This document shows, piece after piece, positions 45,247 to 53,453 of a DNA stretch of 64,000 nucleotides. Where the stretch lies: contig NZ_LZKL01000064.1 of assembly GCF_001668725.1 (NCBI RefSeq), positions 248,001-312,000 of the forward strand, written 5' to 3'. A program made the position numbers and the translations under genes. The DNA is from Mycobacterium sp. E787. Its GTDB lineage: Bacteria; Actinomycetota; Actinomycetes; Mycobacteriales; Mycobacteriaceae. The notes beneath the pieces are model-generated. The model had not been told where the DNA came from. It did not search any database and was given only the letters and a program-made list of their open reading frames with translations. Each line of letters opens with the position of its first letter. The stretch's first letter is position 1.

Positions 45247-45268
45247 TATACTGTAAACGGCTTAGTAT
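45247..45268. promoter_or_regulatory. Divergent promoter with ATACT/AGTAT arms and TACTGTAAAC
   Basis: TATACTGTAAAC (45247-45258), then AGTAT (45264-45268) complementary to ATACT. It lies between the monooxygenase operon and the Rieske-isochorismatase-FadD operon. TATACT is a good plus-strand -10. It shares TACTGTAA with 49784. Confidence 0.45.
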
Positions 45269-45288
45269 CAATCAATCGGAGGCCCGGC

Positions 45289-45930
45289 GTGAAAGTGTCC
45301 TTCACCTGGAAGGTAACCGGGTGGTTCATGGTCGGGTGGTCGCCCGAGTTCCCGACCGGCGAGGTGCGGCCGCTGCACTATTTCGGCGAGGACCTGGTGG
45401 CCTACCGCGACGAGTCCGGTGAGCTCCATGTGCCGGAGGCGCACTGCAAGCACCTCGGCGCCCATTTCGAGTACGTGCATCACGCCACGGTGACGCCGCG
45501 GGTGCTGGACTGGAAGATCGTCGACCACGAGTGGCAGTTCGTCGCGGGGTGGCCGGACGCGCGCAGCGACGACCCCGAGGATCTCGCGTTGCGCTTCCAC
45601 AGCCACCTGTTCGGCCTCGGCGGCGCTATCAGCGTCTTCGAGGGGGCGCAGAATCACCGGCTGATCTTCACCTGCACACCGGTCGACGACGAGTGTTCCG
45701 ACCTGTTCTATTCGATCCGGTGGCCGCGGGTCCCCGGCGACACCGCCGACGTGCCGCAGGGCACGCTGCTTGACGTCATCGAGAAGCAGTTCCTGTCCAC
45801 CGTCTTCGACGACCTGCAAATCTGGCGCTACCAGAAGTACGTCGATCGTCCGGCCCTGTCCAGGGCGGATGCGAAAGGGTATATGGCACTGCGCAAATGG
45901 GCGACCCAGTTCTACGAAGTGCCGGCATGA
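45289..45930 (+). CDS. Rieske oxygenase remnant with in-frame internal deletion
   Basis: A 213-residue protein that begins and ends like a KshA-type oxygenase. The N-terminal half of the cluster motif is present (Cys53, His55 in HCKHLGAH), but the sequence then jumps straight into the mononuclear-iron helix (HFEYVHHATVTP). The second CPxH cluster ligands and roughly 110 residues are missing. The C-terminal LQIWRYQKYVDRPALSRADAKGY segment is normal. The frame stays open and GGAGG precedes the GTG start. It cannot hold a Rieske cluster as written. It heads a four-gene operon. Confidence 0.82.
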   Translation: MKVSFTWKVTGWFMVGWSPEFPTGEVRPLHYFGEDLVAYRDESGELHVPEAHCKHLGAHFEYVHHATVTPRVLDWKIVDHEWQFVAGWPDARSDDPEDLALRFHSHLFGLGGAISVFEGAQNHRLIFTCTPVDDECSDLFYSIRWPRVPGDTADVPQGTLLDVIEKQFLSTVFDDLQIWRYQKYVDRPALSRADAKGYMALRKWATQFYEVPA

Positions 45931-46544
45931 CGGCGCTGGAGGACCTCGCGGCGCCCGAGCACACCGCGATCGTCACCCAGGAGTGCCAGGGCGCGGTGAT
46001 GGGCCCGAACGCCGGCCTGGGGATGCTGGCCACCGAGGCGCGCCGAGTCGCCCTGCCGAACATCGTGCGGCTGTTGCCCGCGGCCCGGGCCGCCGGTGTG
46101 CGGGTGGTGCACTGCCTGGTCCGCCGGCGCCCCGACGGGCTCGGCTCCAACCACAACGCCAAGATCTTCGCCATCGGAGGAGGGGGCATCGACATCACCC
46201 CCGGCACACCCGGGGCCGCCCTGCTGCCCGAACTAGGGCCTGAGCCAACGGATCTGGTCCTCAGCCGCTGGCACGGCGTCGGACCTATGGGGGGCACCGA
46301 CCTCGACGCGGTGCTGCGCAACCTCGGGGTCACCACCCTGGTCGTGGTGGGCGTGTCGCTCAACATCGCGATACCCAACGTCGTCATGGATGCGGTCAAC
46401 GCCGCCTACCGCGTCGTCGTGCCCAAAGACGCGGTCGCCGGCGTGCCCGCCGAGTACGGCGCCGCCATCATCGCCAACACGCTGTCGTTGCTCGCGACGA
46501 TCACCACCACCGACGACCTGCTTCGGGCGTGGGAGCGCCCATGA
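45927..46544 (+). CDS. Isochorismatase-family protein without the canonical catalytic triad
   Basis: A 205-residue cysteine-hydrolase-fold protein. The three catalytic positions all differ from the Asp-Lys-Cys triad: Glu19 (TQECQG), Arg114 region (LSRWHGVGPMGGTDLD), and Ala148 where Cys is expected (VSLNIAIPNVV). The fold elements and GTDLDAVLRNLGVTTLVV are well preserved. Either a non-hydrolytic binding protein or an atypical chemistry. Overlaps neighbours at both ends (ATGA). Confidence 0.82.
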   Translation: MTALEDLAAPEHTAIVTQECQGAVMGPNAGLGMLATEARRVALPNIVRLLPAARAAGVRVVHCLVRRRPDGLGSNHNAKIFAIGGGGIDITPGTPGAALLPELGPEPTDLVLSRWHGVGPMGGTDLDAVLRNLGVTTLVVVGVSLNIAIPNVVMDAVNAAYRVVVPKDAVAGVPAEYGAAIIANTLSLLATITTTDDLLRAWERP

Positions 46545-47155
46545 CCGAGACAGAGCCCGGGGTTCGCGGCGGGTTCCCCGAGATCAAGCCGGCCGAGCAG
46601 GCGCCCGCCGGGCTGGGCCGGTTCGTCGCCGCGCTGCGCCGCCTGCAGGATCTCACCGTCTCCACCGATAGCTCGGCGTGGGAGGCCGCGGCCGAGCACG
46701 TCGAACGGGCGTGCGCGCTGCTGGACGGGCATCAGGTGGCCGAAGGCGCAGCACCTGGCGGGCGGGTCATCGAGCTGCCCGGGCTGGGGCACCCGCTGCT
46801 GCCGCCCTGGCTGGTCACGGAATCGGGGCCGGATGGGGTGACAATGGACGGGCACTTCTCCCGCGCCCACGTCGGCGGGAACAACGCCGTGCACGGCGGC
46901 ATGATCCCGCTCTTCTACGACTGGCTGTTCGGGATGGTCGTCTCGACCGCGGGCTGCCCGCCCACCCGCACCGCCTTCCTGCACGTCGACTATCGCAACA
47001 TCACCCCGATCGACGAACCGTTGACCGCCCGTGGCCGGATTACGAACGTCGACGGCAGGAAATTCTTCGTTGCGGCTACCATGACGGCTGCCGACGGCAC
47101 GCTGCTCAGCGAGGCCGACGGCCTGATGGTCCGCCTGCTACCCCACCAGCCGTGA
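46541..47155 (+). CDS. Hotdog-fold (PaaI-like) thioesterase
   Basis: A 204-residue protein. An N-terminal helical extension of about 95 residues is followed by a hotdog domain (FSRAHVGGNNAVHGGMIPLF, then TAFLHVDYRNITPIDEPL and GRKFFVAATMT). The NAVHGG segment matches the active-site region of PaaI-type acyl-CoA thioesterases. Located between an isochorismatase-like gene and a FadD, it may recycle or release CoA. ATGA overlap upstream, 8 bases to the next gene. Confidence 0.85.
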   Translation: MTETEPGVRGGFPEIKPAEQAPAGLGRFVAALRRLQDLTVSTDSSAWEAAAEHVERACALLDGHQVAEGAAPGGRVIELPGLGHPLLPPWLVTESGPDGVTMDGHFSRAHVGGNNAVHGGMIPLFYDWLFGMVVSTAGCPPTRTAFLHVDYRNITPIDEPLTARGRITNVDGRKFFVAATMTAADGTLLSEADGLMVRLLPHQP

Positions 47156-47163
47156 GAGGCACG

Positions 47164-48816
47164 ATGTCCGACACCACAACGCAATTCACCGTGCCCGAGG
47201 TCGCCAAAGCCGTCGCCGCGGCAATCCCGGACCGCGACCTGGTGATCCGGGGCGACCGCCGATACAGCTATGCGCAGGTCCTGGAGCGGGCGAACCGGCT
47301 TGCCGCATACCTGCACTCGCGCGGTCTGGGGTGTCACACCGAACGTTCCGCGCTCGCGGGCCATGAGGTCGGCCAGGACCTGCTCGGCCTGTACGCCTAC
47401 AACGGCAACGAGTTCGTCGAGGCCCTGCTGGGCGCCTTTGCCGCGCGGGTCGCCCCCTTCAATGTCAACTTCCGCTACGTCAAAAGCGAGCTGCAATACC
47501 TACTGGCGGATTCCGGGGCCTCCGCCCTGATCTATCACTCAGCGTTCGCGCCGCGGGTCGCCGAGATCCTGCCGGAGCTGCCGCAGCTGCGCGTCCTGAT
47601 ACAGATCGCCGACGATTCGGGCAACGACTTGATCTACGGCGCGGTGGATTACGAGGCCGCGCTGGCGTCCAGCGCGCCGGAGCCGCCGCCCGTGCAGCAT
47701 TCGCCCGACGACCTCTACGTGCTCTACACGGGCGGCACGACGGGGATGCCGAAGGGTGTGCTGTGGCGTCAGCACGACATCTTCATGACGTCATTCGGCG
47801 GGCGGAACCTGATGACCGGCGAGCCATCAGCGTCGGTCGAGGAGATCGTTGCGCGGCTGAGCACCGGCCCGGGCACCAAGTTGCTGATCTTGCCGCCACT
47901 GATCCACGGCGCCGCCCAGTGGAGCGTGATGACCGCGATCACGACCGGGCAGTCCGTCGTCTTCCCCTCTGTCGTAGACCATTTGGACGCCGACGACGTG
48001 GTGCGCACCATCGAGCGCGAGCGGGTCAGCGTGGTGACGGTCGTCGGGGATGCGATGGCGCGACCGCTGGTGGCCGCCATCGAGAAGGGCACCGCCGACG
48101 TGTCGTCATTGGCCGTGGTCGCCAACGGCGGCGCGCTGTTGACGCCGTACGTCAAGCAACGCCTGATCGAGGCGCTGCCGAACGCCGTCGTGGTCGACGG
48201 CGTCGGATCCTCGGAGACCGGGGCGCAGATGCACCACCTGTCCGCCCCGGGCGCGGTGTCGACCGGAACGTTCAACGCCGGGCCCGACACCTTCGTGGTG
48301 GCCGAGGATCTGTCCGCGATCCTTCGGCACGGTCACGACGGTATCGGCTGGCTCGCGCAGCGTGGCTATGTTCCGTTGGGCTACAAGGGCGATGCGGCCA
48401 AGACGGCCAAGACCTTCCCGGTGATCGAAGGCGTGCGGTATGCCGTCCCCGGCGACCGCGCGCGCCACCGCGCCGACGGCGCCATCGAATTGCTGGGCCG
48501 CGACTCGGTGACCATCAATTCCGGCGGCGAGAAGATCTTCGTCGAGGAGGTCGAAACCGCGATCGCGTCGCATCCGGCGGTGGCAGACGTGGTGGTAGCC
48601 GGGCGGCCCAGCGAACGTTGGGGCCAGGAGGTGGTGGCCATCGTCGCGCTCGCCGAGGGTGCAAGTGCCGACGCCGACGAGCTCGTCACCCACGCGGCGA
48701 AGTCGTTGGCGCGCTACAAACTTCCCAAGGCGATCGTCTTCCGTCCGGTGATCGAGCGCAGTCCGTCGGGCAAGGCCGACTACCGGTGGGCGCGCGAGCA
48801 GGCGGTGACCGGCTGA
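47164..48816 (+). CDS. Acyl-CoA synthetase, FadD19-like
   Basis: A 550-residue ligase with phosphate loop LYTGGTTGMPKGV, a GSSETG motif (YGSTE counterpart), INSGGEKIFVEEVE, and C-terminal Lys in SPSGKADYRWA. The layout HTERSALAGHEVGQDLLGLY resembles mycobacterial FadD enzymes that activate steroid side-chain acids. That substrate link is a family analogy only. Related to the ligase at 58205. Last gene of the operon; its stop lies 4 bases from the convergent SMP-30 stop. Confidence 0.92.
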   Translation: MSDTTTQFTVPEVAKAVAAAIPDRDLVIRGDRRYSYAQVLERANRLAAYLHSRGLGCHTERSALAGHEVGQDLLGLYAYNGNEFVEALLGAFAARVAPFNVNFRYVKSELQYLLADSGASALIYHSAFAPRVAEILPELPQLRVLIQIADDSGNDLIYGAVDYEAALASSAPEPPPVQHSPDDLYVLYTGGTTGMPKGVLWRQHDIFMTSFGGRNLMTGEPSASVEEIVARLSTGPGTKLLILPPLIHGAAQWSVMTAITTGQSVVFPSVVDHLDADDVVRTIERERVSVVTVVGDAMARPLVAAIEKGTADVSSLAVVANGGALLTPYVKQRLIEALPNAVVVDGVGSSETGAQMHHLSAPGAVSTGTFNAGPDTFVVAEDLSAILRHGHDGIGWLAQRGYVPLGYKGDAAKTAKTFPVIEGVRYAVPGDRARHRADGAIELLGRDSVTINSGGEKIFVEEVETAIASHPAVADVVVAGRPSERWGQEVVAIVALAEGASADADELVTHAAKSLARYKLPKAIVFRPVIERSPSGKADYRWAREQAVTG

Positions 48817-48820
48817 CACC

Positions 48821-49654
48821 TCAAACCGGTGATGGGAGCCGAATTCTCAACAGCGCCTGACGATACGAGGCGGTGACGAGCAGTTCGTCGCGGCCTTGTC
48901 GCACGCACACGTTGGTCGGCAGTGACCCGCCGGGCAGGACGATCGCATCCAGGATCCGGCCCGTCTCGCCGACGAGGTCGAGCCGGTCGCCGCCCGTCAA
49001 CGCCACCCAGCAGGCCCCATCAGCCCGAACCGCCATTCCCGCCGGCCAGCCGCGCTCGAAGGTGCACAGCACGTCACCGGCGGTGCCGTCGAGGGAGCCC
49101 GTCGCTCCGATCGGATAGCGCACGAGCTGCGCGCCGGACGTCGCGGTCACCAGCAGTCGGCGCCAATCCGGGCTGAAGCCAAGGCCATTGATCCAGACCG
49201 GCCCGTTTTCGAGGATCAAATCCTTAACGCCGGTGTCGGCATCGACGGTCCACAGCCATCCGCGCTTGCTTTGGTCGGGGTGGAAGAGCTCCATTTCGGC
49301 GCGGGTGTCGGTGACCCACAGCCGGCCGTCGGGCCCGAACGCGAGATCGTTCGGCGCGTCCATACCTTCGGCGAGGTAGTCGACCCGGCCGTCGCGGATG
49401 ACCTGCACCCCGGGCTCGGCCGTCGCGTCGGAACCGAAACTGCCGCCGTTCTGGGCGACGAAGATGGATCCATCGGACCCGACGCACAGGCCGTTGGGCC
49501 CGCCACCCGTGTCGATCCTTTCCGGCGAGCCGCCGGCCGGGTCGACGATGTATACACAGCCGTGCGTGACCGAGACCAGCGCGACCCTGCCGTCCGGCAG
49601 ATAGGCGGGTCCTTCGGTGAAGCCCAGCCCGTCGGCGATCGTTTCGACCGTCAT
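48821..49654 (-). CDS. SMP-30/gluconolactonase-type beta-propeller hydrolase
   Basis: A 277-residue six-bladed propeller. It begins with GLGFTEGPAYLPDG (metal Glu in TEGP), has PNDLAFGPDGRLWVTDT with the metal Asn-Asp, NGLGFSPDWRRLLVTAT, and SLPTNVCVRQGRDELLVTAS with the C-terminal metal-site Asn. Such enzymes hydrolyse lactones, which fits downstream of Baeyer-Villiger or P450 chemistry. Single gene, divergent from the P450 at 49854 across a palindromic operator. Confidence 0.9.
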   Translation of the reverse strand: MTVETIADGLGFTEGPAYLPDGRVALVSVTHGCVYIVDPAGGSPERIDTGGGPNGLCVGSDGSIFVAQNGGSFGSDATAEPGVQVIRDGRVDYLAEGMDAPNDLAFGPDGRLWVTDTRAEMELFHPDQSKRGWLWTVDADTGVKDLILENGPVWINGLGFSPDWRRLLVTATSGAQLVRYPIGATGSLDGTAGDVLCTFERGWPAGMAVRADGACWVALTGGDRLDLVGETGRILDAIVLPGGSLPTNVCVRQGRDELLVTASYRQALLRIRLPSPV

Positions 49655-49783
49655 CAGGTCACCTTCTTCGGCGATGAACAGGCGCGGTACCGGACGGCGC
49701 GCTGGGGGATCATGTTACGGACGGGTCGGTCCGGACGGGGAAACGACGGGGATCGGCCGCAACCAGCCCCGACCCCATGTTGT

Positions 49784-49804
49784 CTACTGTAAGAATTACA
49801 GTAG
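49784..49804. promoter_or_regulatory. Perfect palindrome CTACTGTAA-N3-TTACAGTAG
   Basis: Nine-base perfect arms (49784-49792, 49796-49804) around GAA. It lies 50 bases before the P450 start and 130 bases before the SMP-30 start. The best-formed operator in the window; half-sites recur at 39452, 45250 and 61978. The spacing GT-N7-AC would suit a GntR/FadR-type dimer. Confidence 0.65.
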
Positions 49805-49853
49805 GATCTTGCGCAAGGACCGCCCGTTCCTGCGGAAGATGCTGGAGATCTAG

Positions 49854-51050
49854 GTGACGACCAACGTCCACACCGGCCCGGAGACCGTCAGCCTGCGTGA
49901 CCCCTACCCCTTCTTCGCCCACAAGCGCCGGCAGGCCGGCGCCTTCCGCGGCACGGTCATGGACTATTCCAAGACGCCGGAGTCGCTGCTGCCCAAGCGC
50001 GAGTATTCGGCGGTGTCGTTCGACGCGGTGAACACGGTGTTCCGGGACGGCCGGGTGTTCAGCTCCGCACCGTATGACAAAACGATCGGACTCTTCATGG
50101 GGCCGACGATTCTGGCGATGGAGGGCAAGGAGCACCGCGACCATCGCAATCTGGTCTCGGCGGCGTTCAAGTCCAGGGCGCTGGCCCGGTGGGAGCCCGC
50201 CATCGTAAGGCCGATCTGCAACACGTTGATCGACGAGTTCATCGACGCCGGCGAGGCCGACCTGGTCCGGCAGTTCACCTTCGAATTTCCCACCCGGGTC
50301 ATCGCCCAGCTCCTGGGCCTGCCGGCCGAAGACCTGCCGGTGTTTCGCCGGCGCGCGGTGGAATTGATCAGCTACCACGTGAATTACGAGCGGGCCTTCG
50401 AGGCGTCGGCGGCGCTGAAGGACTACTTCCTCGAGCAGATCGAGCGACGCAGGTCCGCGCCCACCGAGGACATCATCGGCGACCTGGTGGCCGCCGAGAT
50501 CGACGGCGAAAAGCTCAGCGACGAGGCGATTTACTCCTTCCTGCGCCTGTTGCTGCCCGCCGGCCTGGAGACCACCTACCGGTCGTCGGGAAACCTGTTG
50601 TATCTGTTGCTCACCCATCCCGACCAGTTCGCGGCGGTTCAGGCGGACCATGGGCTGATCGGCCAGGCGATCGAGGAGGGGCTGCGCTACGAGACCCCGC
50701 TGACCACGGTGCAGCGATTCACCACGGAGGACACCGAACTGGACGGTGTGGAGATCCCCGCCCGCGCCGTGGTCGGAGTGTGCATCGGTTCCGCGAATCG
50801 TGACGAGCGGCGCTGGCCACGTTCCGAAGAATTCGACGTCTTCCGTCCGCACCTGCCGCACATCTCCTTCGCCGCCGGCGAGCACACCTGCCTTGGCCTG
50901 AACCTGGCGCGGCTGGAGACGCGGGTCGCCCTCGAATGCCTGCTGAATCGGCTGACCAACCTCAACCTGCTGACCGCCGGCGACCCACACATCCACGGCC
51001 AGCCCTTCCGTTCGCCGACCGCGCTTCCGGTCACGTTCGACGCGAAGTAG
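49854..51050 (+). CDS. Cytochrome P450
   Basis: A 398-residue P450: heme loop FAAGEHTCLGLNLARLE, ExxR in EEGLRY, and I-helix LLPAGLETTYRSS with Glu for the usual Asp, as in its paralogue at 32005. GTG start after GGAGATCTAG. A 14-codon TTG-started frame ends with TAG directly before this GTG. The CoA transferase follows 9 bases after the stop, in the same operon. Confidence 0.93.
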   Translation: MTTNVHTGPETVSLRDPYPFFAHKRRQAGAFRGTVMDYSKTPESLLPKREYSAVSFDAVNTVFRDGRVFSSAPYDKTIGLFMGPTILAMEGKEHRDHRNLVSAAFKSRALARWEPAIVRPICNTLIDEFIDAGEADLVRQFTFEFPTRVIAQLLGLPAEDLPVFRRRAVELISYHVNYERAFEASAALKDYFLEQIERRRSAPTEDIIGDLVAAEIDGEKLSDEAIYSFLRLLLPAGLETTYRSSGNLLYLLLTHPDQFAAVQADHGLIGQAIEEGLRYETPLTTVQRFTTEDTELDGVEIPARAVVGVCIGSANRDERRWPRSEEFDVFRPHLPHISFAAGEHTCLGLNLARLETRVALECLLNRLTNLNLLTAGDPHIHGQPFRSPTALPVTFDAK

Positions 51051-51059
51051 GGTCCGAAA

Positions 51060-52286
51060 ATGGTAAAAGTCATGTCGGGCTTCCGGGTCCTCGAACTAGC
51101 GCAATTCACCTTCGTCCCGGCGGCGGGGGCCATCCTCGCCGACTGGGGCGCGGACGTCATCAAGGTCGAGCACCCACTGCGCGGCGACACCCAGCGCGGC
51201 TTCCTCAACATGGGCGGCATCCAGGTCGACCCCGAGCGACACCCGCTCATGGAGCATCCCAACCGGGGCAAGCGCAGCGTGGGCATCGACATCGCCACAC
51301 CGGGCGGTCAGGAAGTGATCTACGAACTGGCCAAGGCCTCCGACGTGTTCCTCACCAATTACCTTCCCGCGCAGCGCCAGAAGCACAAGTTCGACGTCGA
51401 GCACATCCGCGCGGTGAACCCGAACATCGTCTATGCGCGCGGTTCGGCGCACGGCGACAAGGGGATCGAGCGCGACATCGGCGGCTACGACGGCACGGTG
51501 TTCTGGACGCGCAGCGGCATCGGCTACGCGCTGACTCCGGCGGAGCTGGGCGGCGCACTGGGACAGGGCATTCCCGCGTTCGGCGACTCAATCGGCGGCA
51601 TGTTCATCGCGGGCGGCATCGCGGCTGCGCTGCTGCATCGCGAACGCACCGGCGAGGCCGTCGAGCTCGACGTCTCGCTGTTGAGCACCGCCTGGTGGGC
51701 CGCCGGGGCCAGCGTGACGCAGGGCATGGAGACCGGCGAGGTGATGCGCACGCCCATGCCGGGTCCCGGCGCGCGATCCGTCAATCCCTTCATGGGTAAC
51801 TACGAAACCTCCGACGGCGGCACGATCAACCTGTGCATCATCAGCCCGACCGGCTTGATTCGTGACACCTTCGAGCACCTCGGCATCCCGGAGGCCGCAG
51901 ACGATCCCCGGTTTTCCGAGGTGCTCCCGCTGATCCAAAACGCCGACGCGGCCGCCGAGCTTATCGCGAAGGCCTTCGCGGCCAAGCCCTTTGGCTACTG
52001 GCGCCAGCACCTGAAGACGATGAAGGGCCAGTGGGCGCCCTTCCAGAGCCTCCTCGACCTGGTCGACGACGAGCAGGCCATCGCCAACGACATGATCTCC
52101 GAGGTCGAACTGGCCGGTGGCGGAAAGCCTTTCCGCGTCGTGCGCGGCCCCGTTCAGTTCAATCACGAGCCGCTGGTGACCACTCGGGCGCCGCAGGCAT
52201 CCGAGCACACCGAGCTCGTGCTGATGGAGCTCGGCATGGACTGGGACCGCATCGCCGAACTCAAGGACTCGGGAGCAATCGCTTGA
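51060..52286 (+). CDS. CaiB/BaiF (class III) CoA-transferase
   Basis: A 408-residue single-domain member of the family: LELAQFTFVPAAGAILADWG, ADVIKVEHP, RGKRSVGIDI and ERTGEAVELDVSLLST, with the catalytic-type Asp kept. It transfers CoA between organic acids. It follows the P450 by 9 bases, so a P450-derived acid may be its substrate. This one has the ordinary length, in contrast to the fused protein at 3377. Confidence 0.9.
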   Translation: MVKVMSGFRVLELAQFTFVPAAGAILADWGADVIKVEHPLRGDTQRGFLNMGGIQVDPERHPLMEHPNRGKRSVGIDIATPGGQEVIYELAKASDVFLTNYLPAQRQKHKFDVEHIRAVNPNIVYARGSAHGDKGIERDIGGYDGTVFWTRSGIGYALTPAELGGALGQGIPAFGDSIGGMFIAGGIAAALLHRERTGEAVELDVSLLSTAWWAAGASVTQGMETGEVMRTPMPGPGARSVNPFMGNYETSDGGTINLCIISPTGLIRDTFEHLGIPEAADDPRFSEVLPLIQNADAAAELIAKAFAAKPFGYWRQHLKTMKGQWAPFQSLLDLVDDEQAIANDMISEVELAGGGKPFRVVRGPVQFNHEPLVTTRAPQASEHTELVLMELGMDWDRIAELKDSGAIA

Positions 52287-52308
52287 ACCGCGCCGGGAGC
52301 GACGAGCG

Positions 52309-52940
52309 GTGGCCGTGACCCGTCGGCCCGACCAGTTCCCCATCTCCGCCGCGCGGCTGACCGTCGCGGGCGCGGACGTGCGGCGCGATGACCTCGCCGG
52401 GATCGTCGCGGGCGCCGACGCCGTGCTGTCGACGCTCGGCGTGCCGTTCACGCGCAGGCCCGTCGACACGTATTCCGTCGGCACCCGCAATATCGTGAAC
52501 GCGATGCGCGAGTCGGGCGTCATCCGGCTTGTCGTGGTGAGTTCCACCGGCGCCTACGCGGCGCGCGGCCGGCGCCGTGCGCCACTGGCGTAGCGGCTGT
52601 TCGAGCCGATCATCACCCGGACCATCGGCAAGACCGTCTACGAGGACACCGCCGGATGGAAGCGGTGGTGCGCGAGAGCGGCCTGGACTGGACGATCGTG
52701 CGTCCGTCCGGGTTGTTCGATTTAACGGAGTTGACGAGTTATGTTGCGGGAGAATTTGATCCGGTCGGCGCCTTCACGGCGCGCGTCGACCTGGCGGACT
52801 ACCTCGTCAAACTTGCCCAAGACGGCACCACACGATCCAGGACCGTTGTCATCTCGACAACCCAACACATTCCGACCATGTGGGAGATGGTCCGCCGCGA
52901 GGCCTTCAAGAGCGATGCCACAGCCGCGCCGAGCGCCTAA
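52309..52940 (+). pseudogene. Broken NAD(P)-binding (NmrA/SDR-like) gene
   Basis: The first part reads AGADVRRDDLAGIVAGADAV, then RLVVVSSTGAYAARG, typical of NAD(P)-binding reductase-like proteins. The N-terminal GxxGxxG segment is missing. The frame hits TAG at 52591-52593, and homologous sequence resumes in another frame from 52656 (MEAVVRESGLDWTIVRPSGL ... VDLADYLVKLAQ). So there is a truncation, a stop and a frameshift. The gap after it (52941-53105) holds only the promoter of the symporter pair. Confidence 0.8.
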
Positions 52941-53105
52941 CCCACCGGATTAACAAACGCCCTTGATCGGGTTGCCGCCGGGTGCCCACGCAGCGACGTC
53001 AGGGTTAATTTAAATCCCAGGCAGAAATCGCACTGCTGTTGTCATCGGGTTTGCTCGTAGGCTAACGCCGGAAAAACCTGCTCGAAGTCGAGGTCAGGAG
53101 TTGCG

Positions 53106-53453
53106 GTGTCTACTACCGAATTTCCATCCGAGGACGTCCCACTGGCCGCGGATGAGCACTTCGTAACCATCCAGGCGAGCCCCGAGTTCGCCGAACTTCG
53201 GCGCAAACTACGCCGGTTCGTGTTTCCGATGACGGCGCTCTTCCTCGCCTGGTACGCCGCCTACGTGCTGTTGGGCGCCTTCGCGCACGACTTCATGGCG
53301 ACCAAGGTCTTCGGGAACGTCAACGTCGGACTGCTGATCGGACTGGGCCAATTCCTGACGACATTCATCATCACCGGGCTCTACGTAAGGTTCGCGGACC
53401 GGGAGCTTGACCCGAGAGCCGCAGCAATTCGCGCGGAAGGCCAGGCTTCATGA
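53106..53453 (+). CDS. DUF485 small membrane subunit associated with a solute:sodium symporter
   Basis: A 115-residue protein with two membrane helices (MTALFLAWYAAYVLLGAFAH; VGLLIGLGQFLTTFIITGLY) and the PEFAELRRKLRRFVFP motif of DUF485/YjcH. It is paired with acetate-permease-type symporters. GTG start after AGGAG. The stop overlaps the symporter start by 4 bases. Confidence 0.9.
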   Translation: MSTTEFPSEDVPLAADEHFVTIQASPEFAELRRKLRRFVFPMTALFLAWYAAYVLLGAFAHDFMATKVFGNVNVGLLIGLGQFLTTFIITGLYVRFADRELDPRAAAIRAEGQAS

